DNA of 64,000 nt from an uncultured Clostridia bacterium (GCA_947585865.1 CANPXH010000007.1:31566-95565), one strand, 5' to 3'; shown: positions 55,401 to 63,112, counted from the first letter of the stretch. A program made the numbers and translations. The notes: generated by a model from the letters alone, not told the origin.

Positions 55401-57696
55401 AAAACACATATTAAATCAGGTGGCGAAAGAATTTTTACAGCTTTATCCCGCTGCTAATATCCTTGTTCCCAACGAAAAGGATTTCTCAAAGGATAACAGA
55501 GAAAGATTTTGCAGCAGAATAGCTACGGGTAATTATGATGCCATTATTATTTCCCACAATCAATTTGAAAAAATACCTTTATCAACCGAAAGACAAGTCA
55601 AGTTTATTGAAGAAGAAATTGAGGAAATAACAAACTTTATTGAGGCTCTGAGATTTAAAGAAGGAAACAAAGGTTTTACGGTAAAACAGCTTGAAACAAC
55701 AAAAAAGAACTTGGAAACAAGGCTTGAAAAGCTGAATAATGCCGACAGGCGGGATACAACAATAACCTTTGAGGAAATGGGCATTGACAAGCTTTATATT
55801 GATGAAGCACATATGTATAAAAATCTGTATTTTAACACTAAAATGGGCAGAAACGTAGCGGGGATAAACGCTTCTTCAGCATCACAAAGAGCCACAGACC
55901 TTTTACAGAAATGCCGTTACCTTGATGAAAAGACCGACAGCAAGGGTATTGTTTTTGCCACCGGTACGCCTATAAGCAACAGCATGACCGAGTTATATGT
56001 TATGCAGTCATACTTACAGCACGATGAGCTTAAAAGACGAAATTTAAACCATTTTGACGCTTGGGCTTCTACCTTTGGAGAAACGCAATTATCTCTTGAG
56101 CTTGCTCCCGAAGGAAAGGGCTACCAGATGAAAACAAGATTTGCCAAGTTTTTCAATCTGCCTGAGTTAATGTCAATGTTTAAGGAAATAGCCGACATTA
56201 AGACTGCCGATGTTTTGAATTTGCCTGTTCCAAAGGCAAATCATCATACTGTTGTTACGGATGCAAGTGAATACCAAAAGGAAATGGTAGACGGTCTTGC
56301 AGAAAGAGCCAACAATATCCGCAAAAGAATTGTATCGTCAGATGTTGACAATATGCTTAATGTAACAAATGATGGCAGAAAACTGGCTCTTGACCAAAGA
56401 CTGGCTAATCCTCTCCTGCCCGATGATGAAAACAGCAAGGTAAACGCTTGTATGAACAATGTATATGAGGTATGGAAGAACACAGCTGATAAAAAAGGCA
56501 CACAGATGATATTCTGCGACCTTTCCACTCCGCACTTTGACGGTACTTTCAACGTATATGACGATATTAAAGAAAAGCTGATAAATAAAGGTGTTCCCGA
56601 AAATGAGATTGCATATATACACGACTGCAAAACGGATGAGCAGAAATTGTCATTATTTACTAAGGTACGCAACGGAGAAGTAAGAATTTTACTTGGCTCA
56701 ACAGGTAAAATGGGTACAGGCGCAAACTGTCAGGATAAATTGACAGCCTTACATCACTTGGACTGTCCTTGGAAGCCGTCTGACTTGGAACAGAGAAACG
56801 GCAGAATAATCAGACAGGGTAATGAGAATTCCGAGGCAGATATATACAACTACGTTACAAAAGGTACTTTTGACAGCTATTTATATCAGCTTGTTGAGAA
56901 TAAGCAGCGTTTTATAAGTCAGATAATGACATCTAAATCCCCTGCACGTTCAGCGGAAGATATAGACGAAACTGTTCTGAGCTATGCGCAGATCAAGGCA
57001 CTTGCAGCAGGAAATCCGAAAATCAAAGAAAAAATGGATTTAGACATAGAGGTCAATAGACTCAGAACAGTCTTTGCAGGCTATCAGGAAAACAAACGTA
57101 CATTACAGCAAAACATAGCTCAGACATATCCTTCACAGATACAAAAGCTAAATAACGATATTTCAGGACTAACAAAGGATATGGCATTGGCTGAAAACAA
57201 TAAGACCGAAGAATTCAATGGTATGACCGTAGGAGAAAAAACCTATACCGATAAGAAAGAAGCGGGTACTGCCTTTCTTGAAAGTGTCAGGAGTATACGT
57301 CCGGGACAGGACAGCAAGTACATAGGCGAATACAGAGGTTTCCATATGTCAGCATCATTCAATACCTTTACCAAGAATTTTGAGGTTACATTGAAAAGCA
57401 ATATGAGCTATGTAATAGATGTTGGACAAGACGTGTTTGGTAACATTACTCGTATTGAAAACGCTATAAACGGTATACCAAAGAAACTGGAACAAAGCAA
57501 GACTAAACTCAACGACATTGAACATTCCCTTGCTGTTGCTAAAGAGGAAGTAAATAAGCCATTTCCGCAGCTTGATGAATTGAGGGAAAAGGAAGCACGT
57601 CTTAATAAACTCAATGAGGAGCTTGCAACAGATAATGTTGAAGATACGAGCAAAGTCGATAAAGAACATAGCAAAGACCATTCTGCAACATTATAA
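49429..57696 (+). CDS. giant conjugative-element protein: ArdC-like N-terminus, N6-adenine methylase and SNF2-type helicase
   Basis: 2755 residues (ATG 49429 or 49435 after AAGGAGG). Order: ArdC/LtrC-like ssDNA-binding region (1-110, DQVLITSQRPDATMCASFNL); a Gly/Arg/Ser-rich linker (about 270-420) whose +1 frame encodes a TnpV-like protein; accessory domains; a nucleotidyltransferase-like domain (GSRSRGIENDNSDLDIVLAY near 965); a MutS-I-like domain (NLYRYGDFYEAFGQEAERAA near 1065); a methylase (LEPSMGIGNFFA, VGNVPFG); and a helicase with HSVGAGKTFEM, LYIDEAHMYKN and DLEQRNGRIIRQG. Such proteins are thought to protect or process DNA entering a new host. Confidence 0.9.
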   Translation: MLMETKAEKIVRIEDFLKNRTLDLTKNIENWQQFLINSARFYKYSFTDQVLITSQRPDATMCASFNLWTGSLKRHIKQGSKGIPLLREKDGVKKLTYVYDVSDTETNNYSKRVSPWEMKDEYINVIKDRLGISNNVSYSSSLEDIIESRVDSLLDYTYGYALETIENKEGSFLEELDDLNIETTFTRLLKNSVMYTILNRCGIESDFNAADFRGVADFNTKEVITQLGQATAEISGIVLREIEKEVRAYEKEISQNKSRNLNLYDLYERENVTYEERNDKGNQRNAAHIQRRTENIPSSVHRGERSDIRTGQENNDIHSDVGTGGRRTLRNGNVGQEKTGVSENREKGNILSPDDKRSDKAPYRNGQSGKQYGGQADGRNEQSRRSNRGSQEVRSDGMGSSEKQHKEQGSGDNLQRVDIHLNNEQPKAEEKSSAFSNAVKTIETTLYSEPDENHRVKKIGNANAKDIFEQIRQHLEDNNLLPDDYFIPSINEYEELPDFYNFNCNVNFGESEGIYLDIGLLTENGIIPFATGKTLDESYESFIHMGRIAAECSLMLNGDGMLVNHRATKKEKAKEESVSTNDKAAETALSADKEAAQKEKNIIGNTPYRYIPKKTYRKFDKDTALKIAEAFNAAGIKYSGKINENDTTLTFSRNDIEKVEEIIKAENPTVDGIQEKNENPVDNTEESSTENSAPEITQEDIDGLLNVGSKELIINTFATLKTAKERADFLKKHNGIHGGSTSFNDGCNGIYSYNSKGLEITKYRKGEYGNNAVVHLSWSEIEKTIRKMIESGKFAIEPELNLSEYNEPEYEISDMVLNNMPDDTISIAERNEYGYTDNHLLPINKEKALEFYDEDIFSVYRLYEDETEGMAETRSDIEEFDGIFGIETEDWERYLENRETEKSEQENDTVNNYRQKTDMYFRPIQGYSAYEIEQIIKDRIADFVAENEIDIQIKDVIISGSRSRGIENDNSDLDIVLAYEGDYKEDMLFNVLNDEENNFDFIDGVKIDIDPIRPDESGTLESYLSNAEKYLQQKAESLTLSEQETENIPMTDEMEITDINLYRYGDFYEAFGQEAERAAEVLNLHIVNRDNSVMIGIPQHVLSKYTEILENEGYKVNTYEQTKESIEKNNALGTAELSDLPTSDIETDTEPTQDYNERISNKEKYRNNIEAIKTLYKIDNESREATAEEKAILKKYVGWGGLADVFDSSKTAWEKEYSELKELLAPSDYNAARSSTLNAHYTPPEIISSIYKALSNMGFREGKILEPSMGIGNFFAYLPQEMQQSKLYGVELDSITGRIAQKIYPNAYIQVKGFEKTNFNSNSFDVAVGNVPFGNYYVNDNEFKESDLIHDYFCKKSLDKIRPGGVMAFITTKGTLDKKNNSVRKYLAERADLMGAVRLPNNAFSTAGTEVTTDIIFLQKRDRLRDLTQEKVPEWVNVSENENGIEMNNYFISHPQMILGTMEEVSGRFGPETTCKPFKDTDLSVLLDSAVENIRGKIPINDVVVEVLDEEDNDLNIAAENYRNFCYAVIDNDIYYRENDKMVKQNFDGKKAERVKKMVAISEVLRDLISFQRDNYPDEEITKKQQELNKVYEDFVSEYGLLNDRLNKSVFREDDTAQLLLSLENINEKTGELESKADIFTKRTIIPYIPVESVDTSSEALAVSIAERAKVDLDFMAHLCSKPVDEVIKDLEGVIFENPVTNKYETAEEYLSGNVRHKLELAKQYAEKDTKYAVNVNALENVQPEDLQPSEITAQLGSTWIPTHYYQEFMYELLDTPYYCRGNCSWRDTDRNPFRSGAGSDNETIIIDYDEYNCAYGISNKSNYSASKNNIKASKTYGTDRMNAYKILEETLNMKTVKVMDYVENFEGKKVAVLNEKETLLAQEKQNAIKNKFKEWLFDDYERTQDLCKIYNEKFNSVRPREYDGSHITFGGINHEIKLRKHQIDAIAHTLYGGNTLLAHSVGAGKTFEMVASAMESKRLGLCSKSMIVVPKHILNQVAKEFLQLYPAANILVPNEKDFSKDNRERFCSRIATGNYDAIIISHNQFEKIPLSTERQVKFIEEEIEEITNFIEALRFKEGNKGFTVKQLETTKKNLETRLEKLNNADRRDTTITFEEMGIDKLYIDEAHMYKNLYFNTKMGRNVAGINASSASQRATDLLQKCRYLDEKTDSKGIVFATGTPISNSMTELYVMQSYLQHDELKRRNLNHFDAWASTFGETQLSLELAPEGKGYQMKTRFAKFFNLPELMSMFKEIADIKTADVLNLPVPKANHHTVVTDASEYQKEMVDGLAERANNIRKRIVSSDVDNMLNVTNDGRKLALDQRLANPLLPDDENSKVNACMNNVYEVWKNTADKKGTQMIFCDLSTPHFDGTFNVYDDIKEKLINKGVPENEIAYIHDCKTDEQKLSLFTKVRNGEVRILLGSTGKMGTGANCQDKLTALHHLDCPWKPSDLEQRNGRIIRQGNENSEADIYNYVTKGTFDSYLYQLVENKQRFISQIMTSKSPARSAEDIDETVLSYAQIKALAAGNPKIKEKMDLDIEVNRLRTVFAGYQENKRTLQQNIAQTYPSQIQKLNNDISGLTKDMALAENNKTEEFNGMTVGEKTYTDKKEAGTAFLESVRSIRPGQDSKYIGEYRGFHMSASFNTFTKNFEVTLKSNMSYVIDVGQDVFGNITRIENAINGIPKKLEQSKTKLNDIEHSLAVAKEEVNKPFPQLDELREKEARLNKLNEELATDNVEDTSKVDKEHSKDHSATL
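50249..50692 (+). CDS. tnpV: TnpV-like protein encoded in another frame inside the giant gene
   Basis: 147 residues from ATG 50249 (AAGGGAG 10 nt upstream; the frame is open from 50219). The sequence follows the TnpV family: GMWGRKRLEYLKTEKKGTYS, ALMISGLTKHLIETDKAA, MSKAEGVTEALKKSDQMEWV and ARRNSIKNRVREIIYRELIY. The other frame here is the low-complexity linker of the giant protein, so both frames seem to be used. TnpV is a small protein of Tn4451-type elements with a suspected role in excision or DNA binding. Expression needs testing. Confidence 0.65.
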   Translation: MKNEMTKEINGMQHIYSEELKTYLPRYTEENGLTYELDRKTMTYIPMLEQEEEEPYEMGMWGRKRLEYLKTEKKGTYSALMISGLTKHLIETDKAANNMEDRLMEEMSKAEGVTEALKKSDQMEWVARRNSIKNRVREIIYRELIYI

Positions 57697-57742
57697 TTCA
57701 TAGTAAAAGCAAAGCTCTTTAGATAAAATATTCGGTCACAAT

Positions 57743-57777
57743 AAAGGCAGAATAGCAATATACTGTTCTGCCTTTTA
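57743..57777. terminator. terminator between the giant gene and the opposing DUF5677 gene
   Basis: Stem AAAGGCAGAA / TTCTGCCTTT (57743-57752 / 57766-57775), 13-nt loop; the convergent arrangement suits bidirectional use. Confidence 0.75.
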
Positions 57778-57811
57778 TCTGTAAATGAATATATTATGGC
57801 TATTTATAACT

Positions 57812-58753
57812 TTAATCATAACGAACGGAAATCAAATCAAATTTTTGAGCTATTGCTTGTCCTTTTTTTGTAATATCATTAAGATAGCTTTTAAATTTAT
57901 CAATTTCATCGGGCTTATTTTTCAGATAATTAAATATATCATATAAACCAAAAGAAGCAAAAGTACAGGTTAACTCAAATGTACTTCCGCCTTCCACCGG
58001 ATTACGTATTAATTTAATTATAGAGCCTTCGTTATCTGATTTTTTGCCTGAAATTGCGGTAGAACCGTGGCTCTCCTTAGACAAAACACGATAAATAAAG
58101 TAATCTTTTTCAAGACCCAATTCAGCAAATAAACCCAGCACAGACTTTACATTACTGCATACTTCATACCATTTGATATATGGTTTTTGCTTCTTTTTCT
58201 CTTCTCGGAGAATACATATTTTTTGAAAAGTATCGTTGGATTCCATCATTTGTTGATAAAAGAGCTTCTTTTTTTCATAGCCATTATGGAGTTTGTTAAA
58301 TTCAACAGTTCCAATTTTATTAATTAGTTGTTTTCCCTCTTTGGTATTTTCGTTGAAACATTTGTCGCCTAAATCCATTTCCCAGAAATTGTGATCAAGA
58401 TAATAGGCAGCAGCCCTTTCTTCTGTGTTTTCTTTCAATATAAATCTTAATCCAACTATGTTTTCAATAAGAGAGCGTAAAATATTCTGCGCTGCCTCAT
58501 GTGAAGCCACAGAATATAAAACATTAATTGCATCAATCTGTTCAATGATTTTTCTTATAAGCAAAACAATAACAGTATCAACATATGTACCGACCTCTGC
58601 TTTTTCATCTAATATTCTGTAAAAAAGTTCTCCGTATTCAGTAATAATGGAATCAAATACAGAACTTGCTTCTGTGTAAATTTCTTTAATTTCCTCTTGT
58701 TTATCTATATTGAAGAACAATTTATCAAATGTATTTAAATATTGGAACTTCAT
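57812..58753 (-). CDS. DUF5677-family protein
   Basis: 313 residues; ATG at 58753 follows AGAGGTGAT. The region AQNILRSLIENIVGLRFILK then NTEERAAAYYLDHNFWE fits DUF5677, an all-helical, HEPN-like family often found in defence or mobile contexts. I see no clear Rx4H motif; YRVLSKESHGSTA is a possible conserved site. It lies convergent to the giant gene and divergent from the PAPS-reductase-like gene. Role unknown. Confidence 0.65.
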   Translation of the reverse strand: MKFQYLNTFDKLFFNIDKQEEIKEIYTEASSVFDSIITEYGELFYRILDEKAEVGTYVDTVIVLLIRKIIEQIDAINVLYSVASHEAAQNILRSLIENIVGLRFILKENTEERAAAYYLDHNFWEMDLGDKCFNENTKEGKQLINKIGTVEFNKLHNGYEKKKLFYQQMMESNDTFQKICILREEKKKQKPYIKWYEVCSNVKSVLGLFAELGLEKDYFIYRVLSKESHGSTAISGKKSDNEGSIIKLIRNPVEGGSTFELTCTFASFGLYDIFNYLKNKPDEIDKFKSYLNDITKKGQAIAQKFDLISVRYD

Positions 58754-58865
58754 AATATCACCTCTTTAGTCGTACTTTTTGCTTTCATTATATCATACAA
58801 AAAACATAATTACTATTTTAACTATATCGTTTATCAAAAAAATATTCTAACAAACAAGTATTCAG

Positions 58866-58901
58866 AGTCAATCTGTAAATTTCTTACAGGTTGGCTTTTA
58901 T
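58866..58901 (+). terminator. hairpin/terminator before the PAPS-reductase-like gene
   Basis: A 13-bp stem with two or three G-T pairs (AGTCAATCTGTAA / TTACAGGTTGGCT), loop of 5 nt, T4. It ends about 12 nt before the ribosome site AAGGAG. Confidence 0.6.
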
Positions 58902-58925
58902 TAATTTATATAAGGAGTGAGTTAT

Positions 58926-59735
58926 ATGGATAAAGAAAACAAAGCAATATTACGACTTAAAGAGGCTTCAGAAATGAGCCTTTCTTTTTATGGCAAACCA
59001 CTGGTTATTACTTATAGTGGCGGAAAAGATAGTGAGATATTATTAGAGTTAGCAAGGAGAAGCAGAATACCTTTTGAAGTACATCATAGCCATACAACTG
59101 CTGATGCACCTCAGACTGTCTACCATGTAAGAAATACATTCAAGGAACTGGAAAACAAAGGCATAAAGTGTACTATAGAATATCCTAAAATGTCAATGTG
59201 GCAACTGATACCGTATAAATTGTTTCCTCCTACCCGTCTTATAAGATACTGTTGTTCAACGCTTAAAGAGGGAAGTTGCAAAAACAGAATGATAGCTACA
59301 GGTGTCAGATGGGAAGAAAGCATTAAACGAAAAAAAAGAGGTATCTACGAAGATATTAACAAAAACAAGGATAAAAAGATATGCCTTATGAATGATAACG
59401 ATGAAAAACGCAGGCTTATTGAACGCTGTGAGATAAATGCAAAAACAATCTGTAATCCCATAATTGACTTTACAGACGAGGAAGTATGGGGCTTCTATCT
59501 GAATGAATGTCAATTTCACAATCCATTCTATGAACTTGGTTTCAAGCGCTGCGGTTGTGTCGGTTGCCCAATGGCAGGCAAAAATAGAATCACTGAATTT
59601 GAGGTTTTCCCTAAATATAAAGAAATGTATTTAAAGGCTTTTGACAGAATGCTTACCATAAGAAAGGAACGTGGCTTGGACACAAATTTAGGATGGCAGA
59701 CTGCCGAAGATGTATTTAACTGGTGGATAAAGTAA
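58926..59735 (+). CDS. PAPS-reductase/PP-loop family protein
   Basis: 269 residues from ATG 58926 (AAGGAG 58913-58918; GTG 58917 overlaps that site). The PP-loop is VITYSGGKDSEILLELARRS, followed by EVHHSHTTADAPQTVYHVRN and IRYCCSTLKEGS. The C-terminus has RCGCVGCPMAGKNR, a Cys cluster likely for Zn or Fe-S. Stand-alone members on mobile elements are not sulfate-assimilation enzymes; adenylating or sulfur-transfer chemistry on RNA or DNA is possible. The exact role is unknown. Confidence 0.82.
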   Translation: MDKENKAILRLKEASEMSLSFYGKPLVITYSGGKDSEILLELARRSRIPFEVHHSHTTADAPQTVYHVRNTFKELENKGIKCTIEYPKMSMWQLIPYKLFPPTRLIRYCCSTLKEGSCKNRMIATGVRWEESIKRKKRGIYEDINKNKDKKICLMNDNDEKRRLIERCEINAKTICNPIIDFTDEEVWGFYLNECQFHNPFYELGFKRCGCVGCPMAGKNRITEFEVFPKYKEMYLKAFDRMLTIRKERGLDTNLGWQTAEDVFNWWIK

Positions 59736-59810
59736 TGTTTAAATTATAAAATTTAAATGATTTTACACAGAAAATAGATCGCTGTTTTTCTTATTTTATG
59801 ATAAATTTTT

Positions 59811-59845
59811 GCCCGGACTTAGTTTCTAAGCCTGGGCTTTCTTTT
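59811..59845 (+). terminator. terminator after the PAPS-reductase-like gene
   Basis: Stem GCCCGGACTTAG / CTAAGCCTGGGC with one mismatch and one G-T pair, loop TTT, T-rich tail. Confidence 0.75.
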
Positions 59846-59915
59846 TGTGCAAACAGTAATAATTACCGTTAAAATTAGTGTAGTACATTGAAACAATAAT
59901 ATAGGAGGCATATAT

Positions 59916-60512
59916 ATGGTATATGGATATATAAGGGTATCGACAAGAGAACAAAATGAAGACAGACAGTTTATTGCCCTAAAAGAATATAATGTTGCCG
60001 AGGGAAATATCTATATGGATAAGGAAAGCGGCAAAGATTTTAACAGACGGCAATATAAAAAGGTAATGAAAAAGCTCAAAGAAGATGATCTGCTTATAGT
60101 TAAAAGCATTGATAGACTTGGCAGAAATTATGAGGAAATAATCGAACAATGGAGGTATATCACAAAAACAAAGAAAGCAGATATAATGGTTATTGATATG
60201 CCTATTTTGGATACAAGGCGAGGAAAGGACCTGATGGGTACTTTTTTAAGCGACATTGTGCTGCAAGTACTTAGCTTTGTTGCGGAAAACGAAAGGGATA
60301 ACCTAAAACAAAGGCAGGCAGAGGGCATAGCTGCTGCTAAAGCAAGAGGAGTAAAATTCGGCAGACCGATCCGTTCTCTGCCGCCAAATTTTTATGATGT
60401 GCATAAAAAATGGAGAAACGGAGAAATCACTCTTAAACAGGCAGCCGCAGAATGTAATCTGCCACCGTCTACTTTTTTTAATAAGTGTGAGCAATTAGAA
60501 CAGATTAAATAA
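59916..60512 (+). CDS. serine recombinase of the resolvase/invertase type
   Basis: 198 residues. The catalytic Ser is in YIRVSTREQNEDRQ; further motifs are KSIDRLGRNYEEIIEQW, GKDLMGTFLSDIVLQVLSFV and AENERDNLKQRQAEGIAAAK; the C-terminal HTH is LKQAAAECNLPPSTFFNKC. The length is that of small resolvases, not of the large serine integrases that move Tn1549-type elements. It may resolve dimers or invert a segment. GGAGG precedes the ATG. A long inverted repeat follows at once. Confidence 0.9.
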   Translation: MVYGYIRVSTREQNEDRQFIALKEYNVAEGNIYMDKESGKDFNRRQYKKVMKKLKEDDLLIVKSIDRLGRNYEEIIEQWRYITKTKKADIMVIDMPILDTRRGKDLMGTFLSDIVLQVLSFVAENERDNLKQRQAEGIAAAKARGVKFGRPIRSLPPNFYDVHKKWRNGEITLKQAAAECNLPPSTFFNKCEQLEQIK

Positions 60513-60515
60513 TAG

Positions 60516-60567
60516 ATTTATCACAGGACTCACTTTATTAAAATAGTAGGTGAGTCTTGTGATAAAT
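60516..60567. terminator. 18-bp inverted repeat after the recombinase gene
   Basis: ATTTATCACAGGACTCAC (60516-60533) and its complement with one mismatch (60550-60567), 16-nt spacer. It may be a terminator (T-rich tail TTTCTTTT) or a site for the recombinase. No gene lies between here and 60753. Confidence 0.6.
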
Positions 60568-60752
60568 TTCTTTTGTGGTTTATGGGGTTAATTTTAACAA
60601 AATTATTATCAATAGAATAGCATGAATATTAATATAAAAATCATAATAAGCGACTAATTGTATATTCTTCAATGGGCTTTATTTGCTATTCAACATATAA
60701 AAAGTTATAACAACTTTTAGAAATTCTATACATATAGCAAATTTAGTTTCTA

Positions 60753-62684
60753 TTATTCGGCAAGATAATTTTGATATTCTTCTATTGTATCCTCTATTTT
60801 AAGCAATTCTTTTAAAAAAATAGCATTTGTTTTAAAATATTTATTCCTACTTACTTTAAGTCCTTTAAGTAATTGCTTTGTTATAAATTCATCTCCAATC
60901 AAAGAATTTACATCATTTATAAGCCCCTTATTATAATTAAGCACTCTAATATTATATTCAAGTTCTGTCATGTCAGATACAAACTTTATACACCGTGAAA
61001 ATGTAACTTGATCAAATAAAGAGAAATTTTGTCGTTCAGGAACATCATCATCATAGTCAATATATACATCATCTGTAAATAGTTCTAATAACACACTAGA
61101 GCATTCTAATTGATTCCATAATGCAAAAGCACCACTTGTAACATATACATATTTTATGTCTTTTATGTTATAATCACTAATATCAAGACCATCATCTTGA
61201 GCCTGATTCTTGCTTCTCAATAAAAGACGATTTTTTATAAGGAATTCAATCCCTCTATCGACATATTGATGAGTTTTTTCTTCTTGTAAAATATTTTTAA
61301 TATTTTGCGCTATTAAATCTCGGTCAATGGATTCCCGCCAAGAAATCGCATTTTCATCAGCTTGATTAAGAAATGCAACAAATGTTAATAATATAATTAA
61401 GTCTGAATATTTATCTTTTGTGTTGTTCAATATATTAGGTATAATGCTATCCTCTGTATAAATATTGCCTTCGCCTATTGCCATTGCGCGTAAAATACAT
61501 GGCGGACTAAGATTAAATTGGTGAATACTATCAATAACAAAAGCTCCTGGTGTTTCCCTCATCTCTGACCAATTTCTTTGCATCCATCTTTTGTTAATTA
61601 TTATTTTTTTCAATACAGTAAATGCTTTTCTAAGATTATTTATGCATATTGCCAAAATAAAATCACCAAAAGTACTATCCACTCTCATTAAAATCAGTTC
61701 TACAACATCCCACGCATCATCCCAACGCTTACTTGACTTTGCCTTTTTTAAGGCTTCAACTCTTTTTTCTATTAATTTATACAATTTTACAGACTCCGGG
61801 ATATTAATTTCATCATCGATAGGATAAGATTCTAATGTTTGACTATCAATACCAGATTTTTTTACATATTTATAATCAATTGACCGTTTTTGAATCATTC
61901 TATATACATAATGCCTACATGAAATAATTACTGAAGAACACCACTTTTTTGTATTAGCAGTTTGCCGCTTTAAGCAAGCCCATAATCCAAGCCCATAGTT
62001 AATTGGAATTAATTCTTTATTTACTCCAAGAGACTCAATATCATCAACTATAATTATGACATGATTAATTTTCTCGATGATTGACAAATAGTATTTTAAT
62101 TTTAAAACATGAAATTCTATGGCATTTTCTTGACGGAGATTTGATAATCTTATATTTTTTTCTTGTATTTCCTCACTATTGCCATATTTTGTGCTTTCTA
62201 TTTTTTCATTTTTGATGAATTCATATAAATTTTCGTCAGACGTTTCTAGGTGTCTTTTATCAATAATTTCCTCAAGCTCAGAACAGGCAGCTTTAATCAT
62301 ATTTATAAAATTTGTTTCTACACTCTCTTCCATAATTTTACCTAACATATGGTCAAAAGAAAAAAGAATATACAATGAATTATCATTTATAACAATTTTC
62401 TGATTAAGGTTAGTGGGAAATATATATTGCAAAACACTACTTTTTCCGCATCCAGTTACACCAGTCAAAAAAACGCATCTATCACTATCAGTTTCATCTC
62501 TAAAAGGGATTAGATATTCTTCTATTCCAGGAACATTAACATACAAATCTCGAAAATTGACATCATGAATAGAGTTTGATTCAGGATTCAGTAATATTTC
62601 AAGTTCTTCTCCTAAATATTTTTTAGTATAGCTCGTTTCATAATTAATTATATTTTTATATTTGCTATTATATTTTACACGCAT
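60753..62684 (-). CDS. P-loop NTPase, STAND/AAA-like, possible defence protein
   Basis: 643 residues; ATG 62684 follows GAGGTG. Walker A is FLTGVTGCGKSSVLQY (about 72-87), Walker B is HVIIIVDDIESLG (208-220), and VIISCRHYVY is the sensor strand, an order typical of STAND or related AAA+ NTPases. The long C-terminal region (from about 330) is helical with no recognised repeats or nuclease motif. It lies 14 nt after a small membrane-protein gene on the same strand, so the two are probably one unit, such as an NTPase that controls a membrane effector. Base composition is more AT-rich than the conjugative element. Confidence 0.7.
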   Translation of the reverse strand: MRVKYNSKYKNIINYETSYTKKYLGEELEILLNPESNSIHDVNFRDLYVNVPGIEEYLIPFRDETDSDRCVFLTGVTGCGKSSVLQYIFPTNLNQKIVINDNSLYILFSFDHMLGKIMEESVETNFINMIKAACSELEEIIDKRHLETSDENLYEFIKNEKIESTKYGNSEEIQEKNIRLSNLRQENAIEFHVLKLKYYLSIIEKINHVIIIVDDIESLGVNKELIPINYGLGLWACLKRQTANTKKWCSSVIISCRHYVYRMIQKRSIDYKYVKKSGIDSQTLESYPIDDEINIPESVKLYKLIEKRVEALKKAKSSKRWDDAWDVVELILMRVDSTFGDFILAICINNLRKAFTVLKKIIINKRWMQRNWSEMRETPGAFVIDSIHQFNLSPPCILRAMAIGEGNIYTEDSIIPNILNNTKDKYSDLIILLTFVAFLNQADENAISWRESIDRDLIAQNIKNILQEEKTHQYVDRGIEFLIKNRLLLRSKNQAQDDGLDISDYNIKDIKYVYVTSGAFALWNQLECSSVLLELFTDDVYIDYDDDVPERQNFSLFDQVTFSRCIKFVSDMTELEYNIRVLNYNKGLINDVNSLIGDEFITKQLLKGLKVSRNKYFKTNAIFLKELLKIEDTIEEYQNYLAE

Positions 62685-62698
62685 TATTGCACCTCATT

Positions 62699-63112
62699 TC
62701 ACATTAATTGATTTAGTGCCAAAAGTGCTGCTGCAAATTCCGGAAATAAATCAATAATTCTTTTAACTATAGTTAACCAAGGAATGTTAATAAAAAGCAT
62801 TTCGTTGCTAATTTCAGTATTACCAATATTAAAACCATGACAATTTTCTCGAGGACATTTTCCATTAGCCATTTTTCTTTTAAAGAGAATATTAGAACAT
62901 TTGCCTCTTTTGTCTGTTTCAATATAATAAACACAAAGTTTACCCTTTGATTTTTGCATTATATTTTCATGTTGATTAATTTTGTTGATAATAAATATAA
63001 ATAAATCAAATAGAATTTTAATAATTGCCATTATAAGGGCTGCATAAGCCATAAAAATCACCATCCAGAAGTTTGTAGTTAATACATATGTAACAAAAAT
63101 ATTATAATACAT
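62699..63112 (-). CDS. small membrane protein with Cys cluster, partner of the P-loop NTPase
   Basis: Up to 137 residues. A better start may be the Met at 63052 (GGTGAT before it), giving 117. One or two membrane helices lie near the N-terminus (AYAALIMAIIKILFDLFIFI), then a soluble segment with four Cys (CVYYIE, KCSNILFKRK, GKCPRENCHG) that may bind zinc, and a hydrophobic end (IIDLFPEFAAALLALNQLM). It is first in a two-gene minus-strand unit. No family recognised. Confidence 0.6.
   Translation of the reverse strand: MYYNIFVTYVLTTNFWMVIFMAYAALIMAIIKILFDLFIFIINKINQHENIMQKSKGKLCVYYIETDKRGKCSNILFKRKMANGKCPRENCHGFNIGNTEISNEMLFINIPWLTIVKRIIDLFPEFAAALLALNQLM

Noticed and set aside
61591..62403. 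Plus-strand frames opposite the P-loop NTPase gene
   Set aside because: They are short, lack ribosome sites and lie over a long frame with clear Walker motifs on the other strand.
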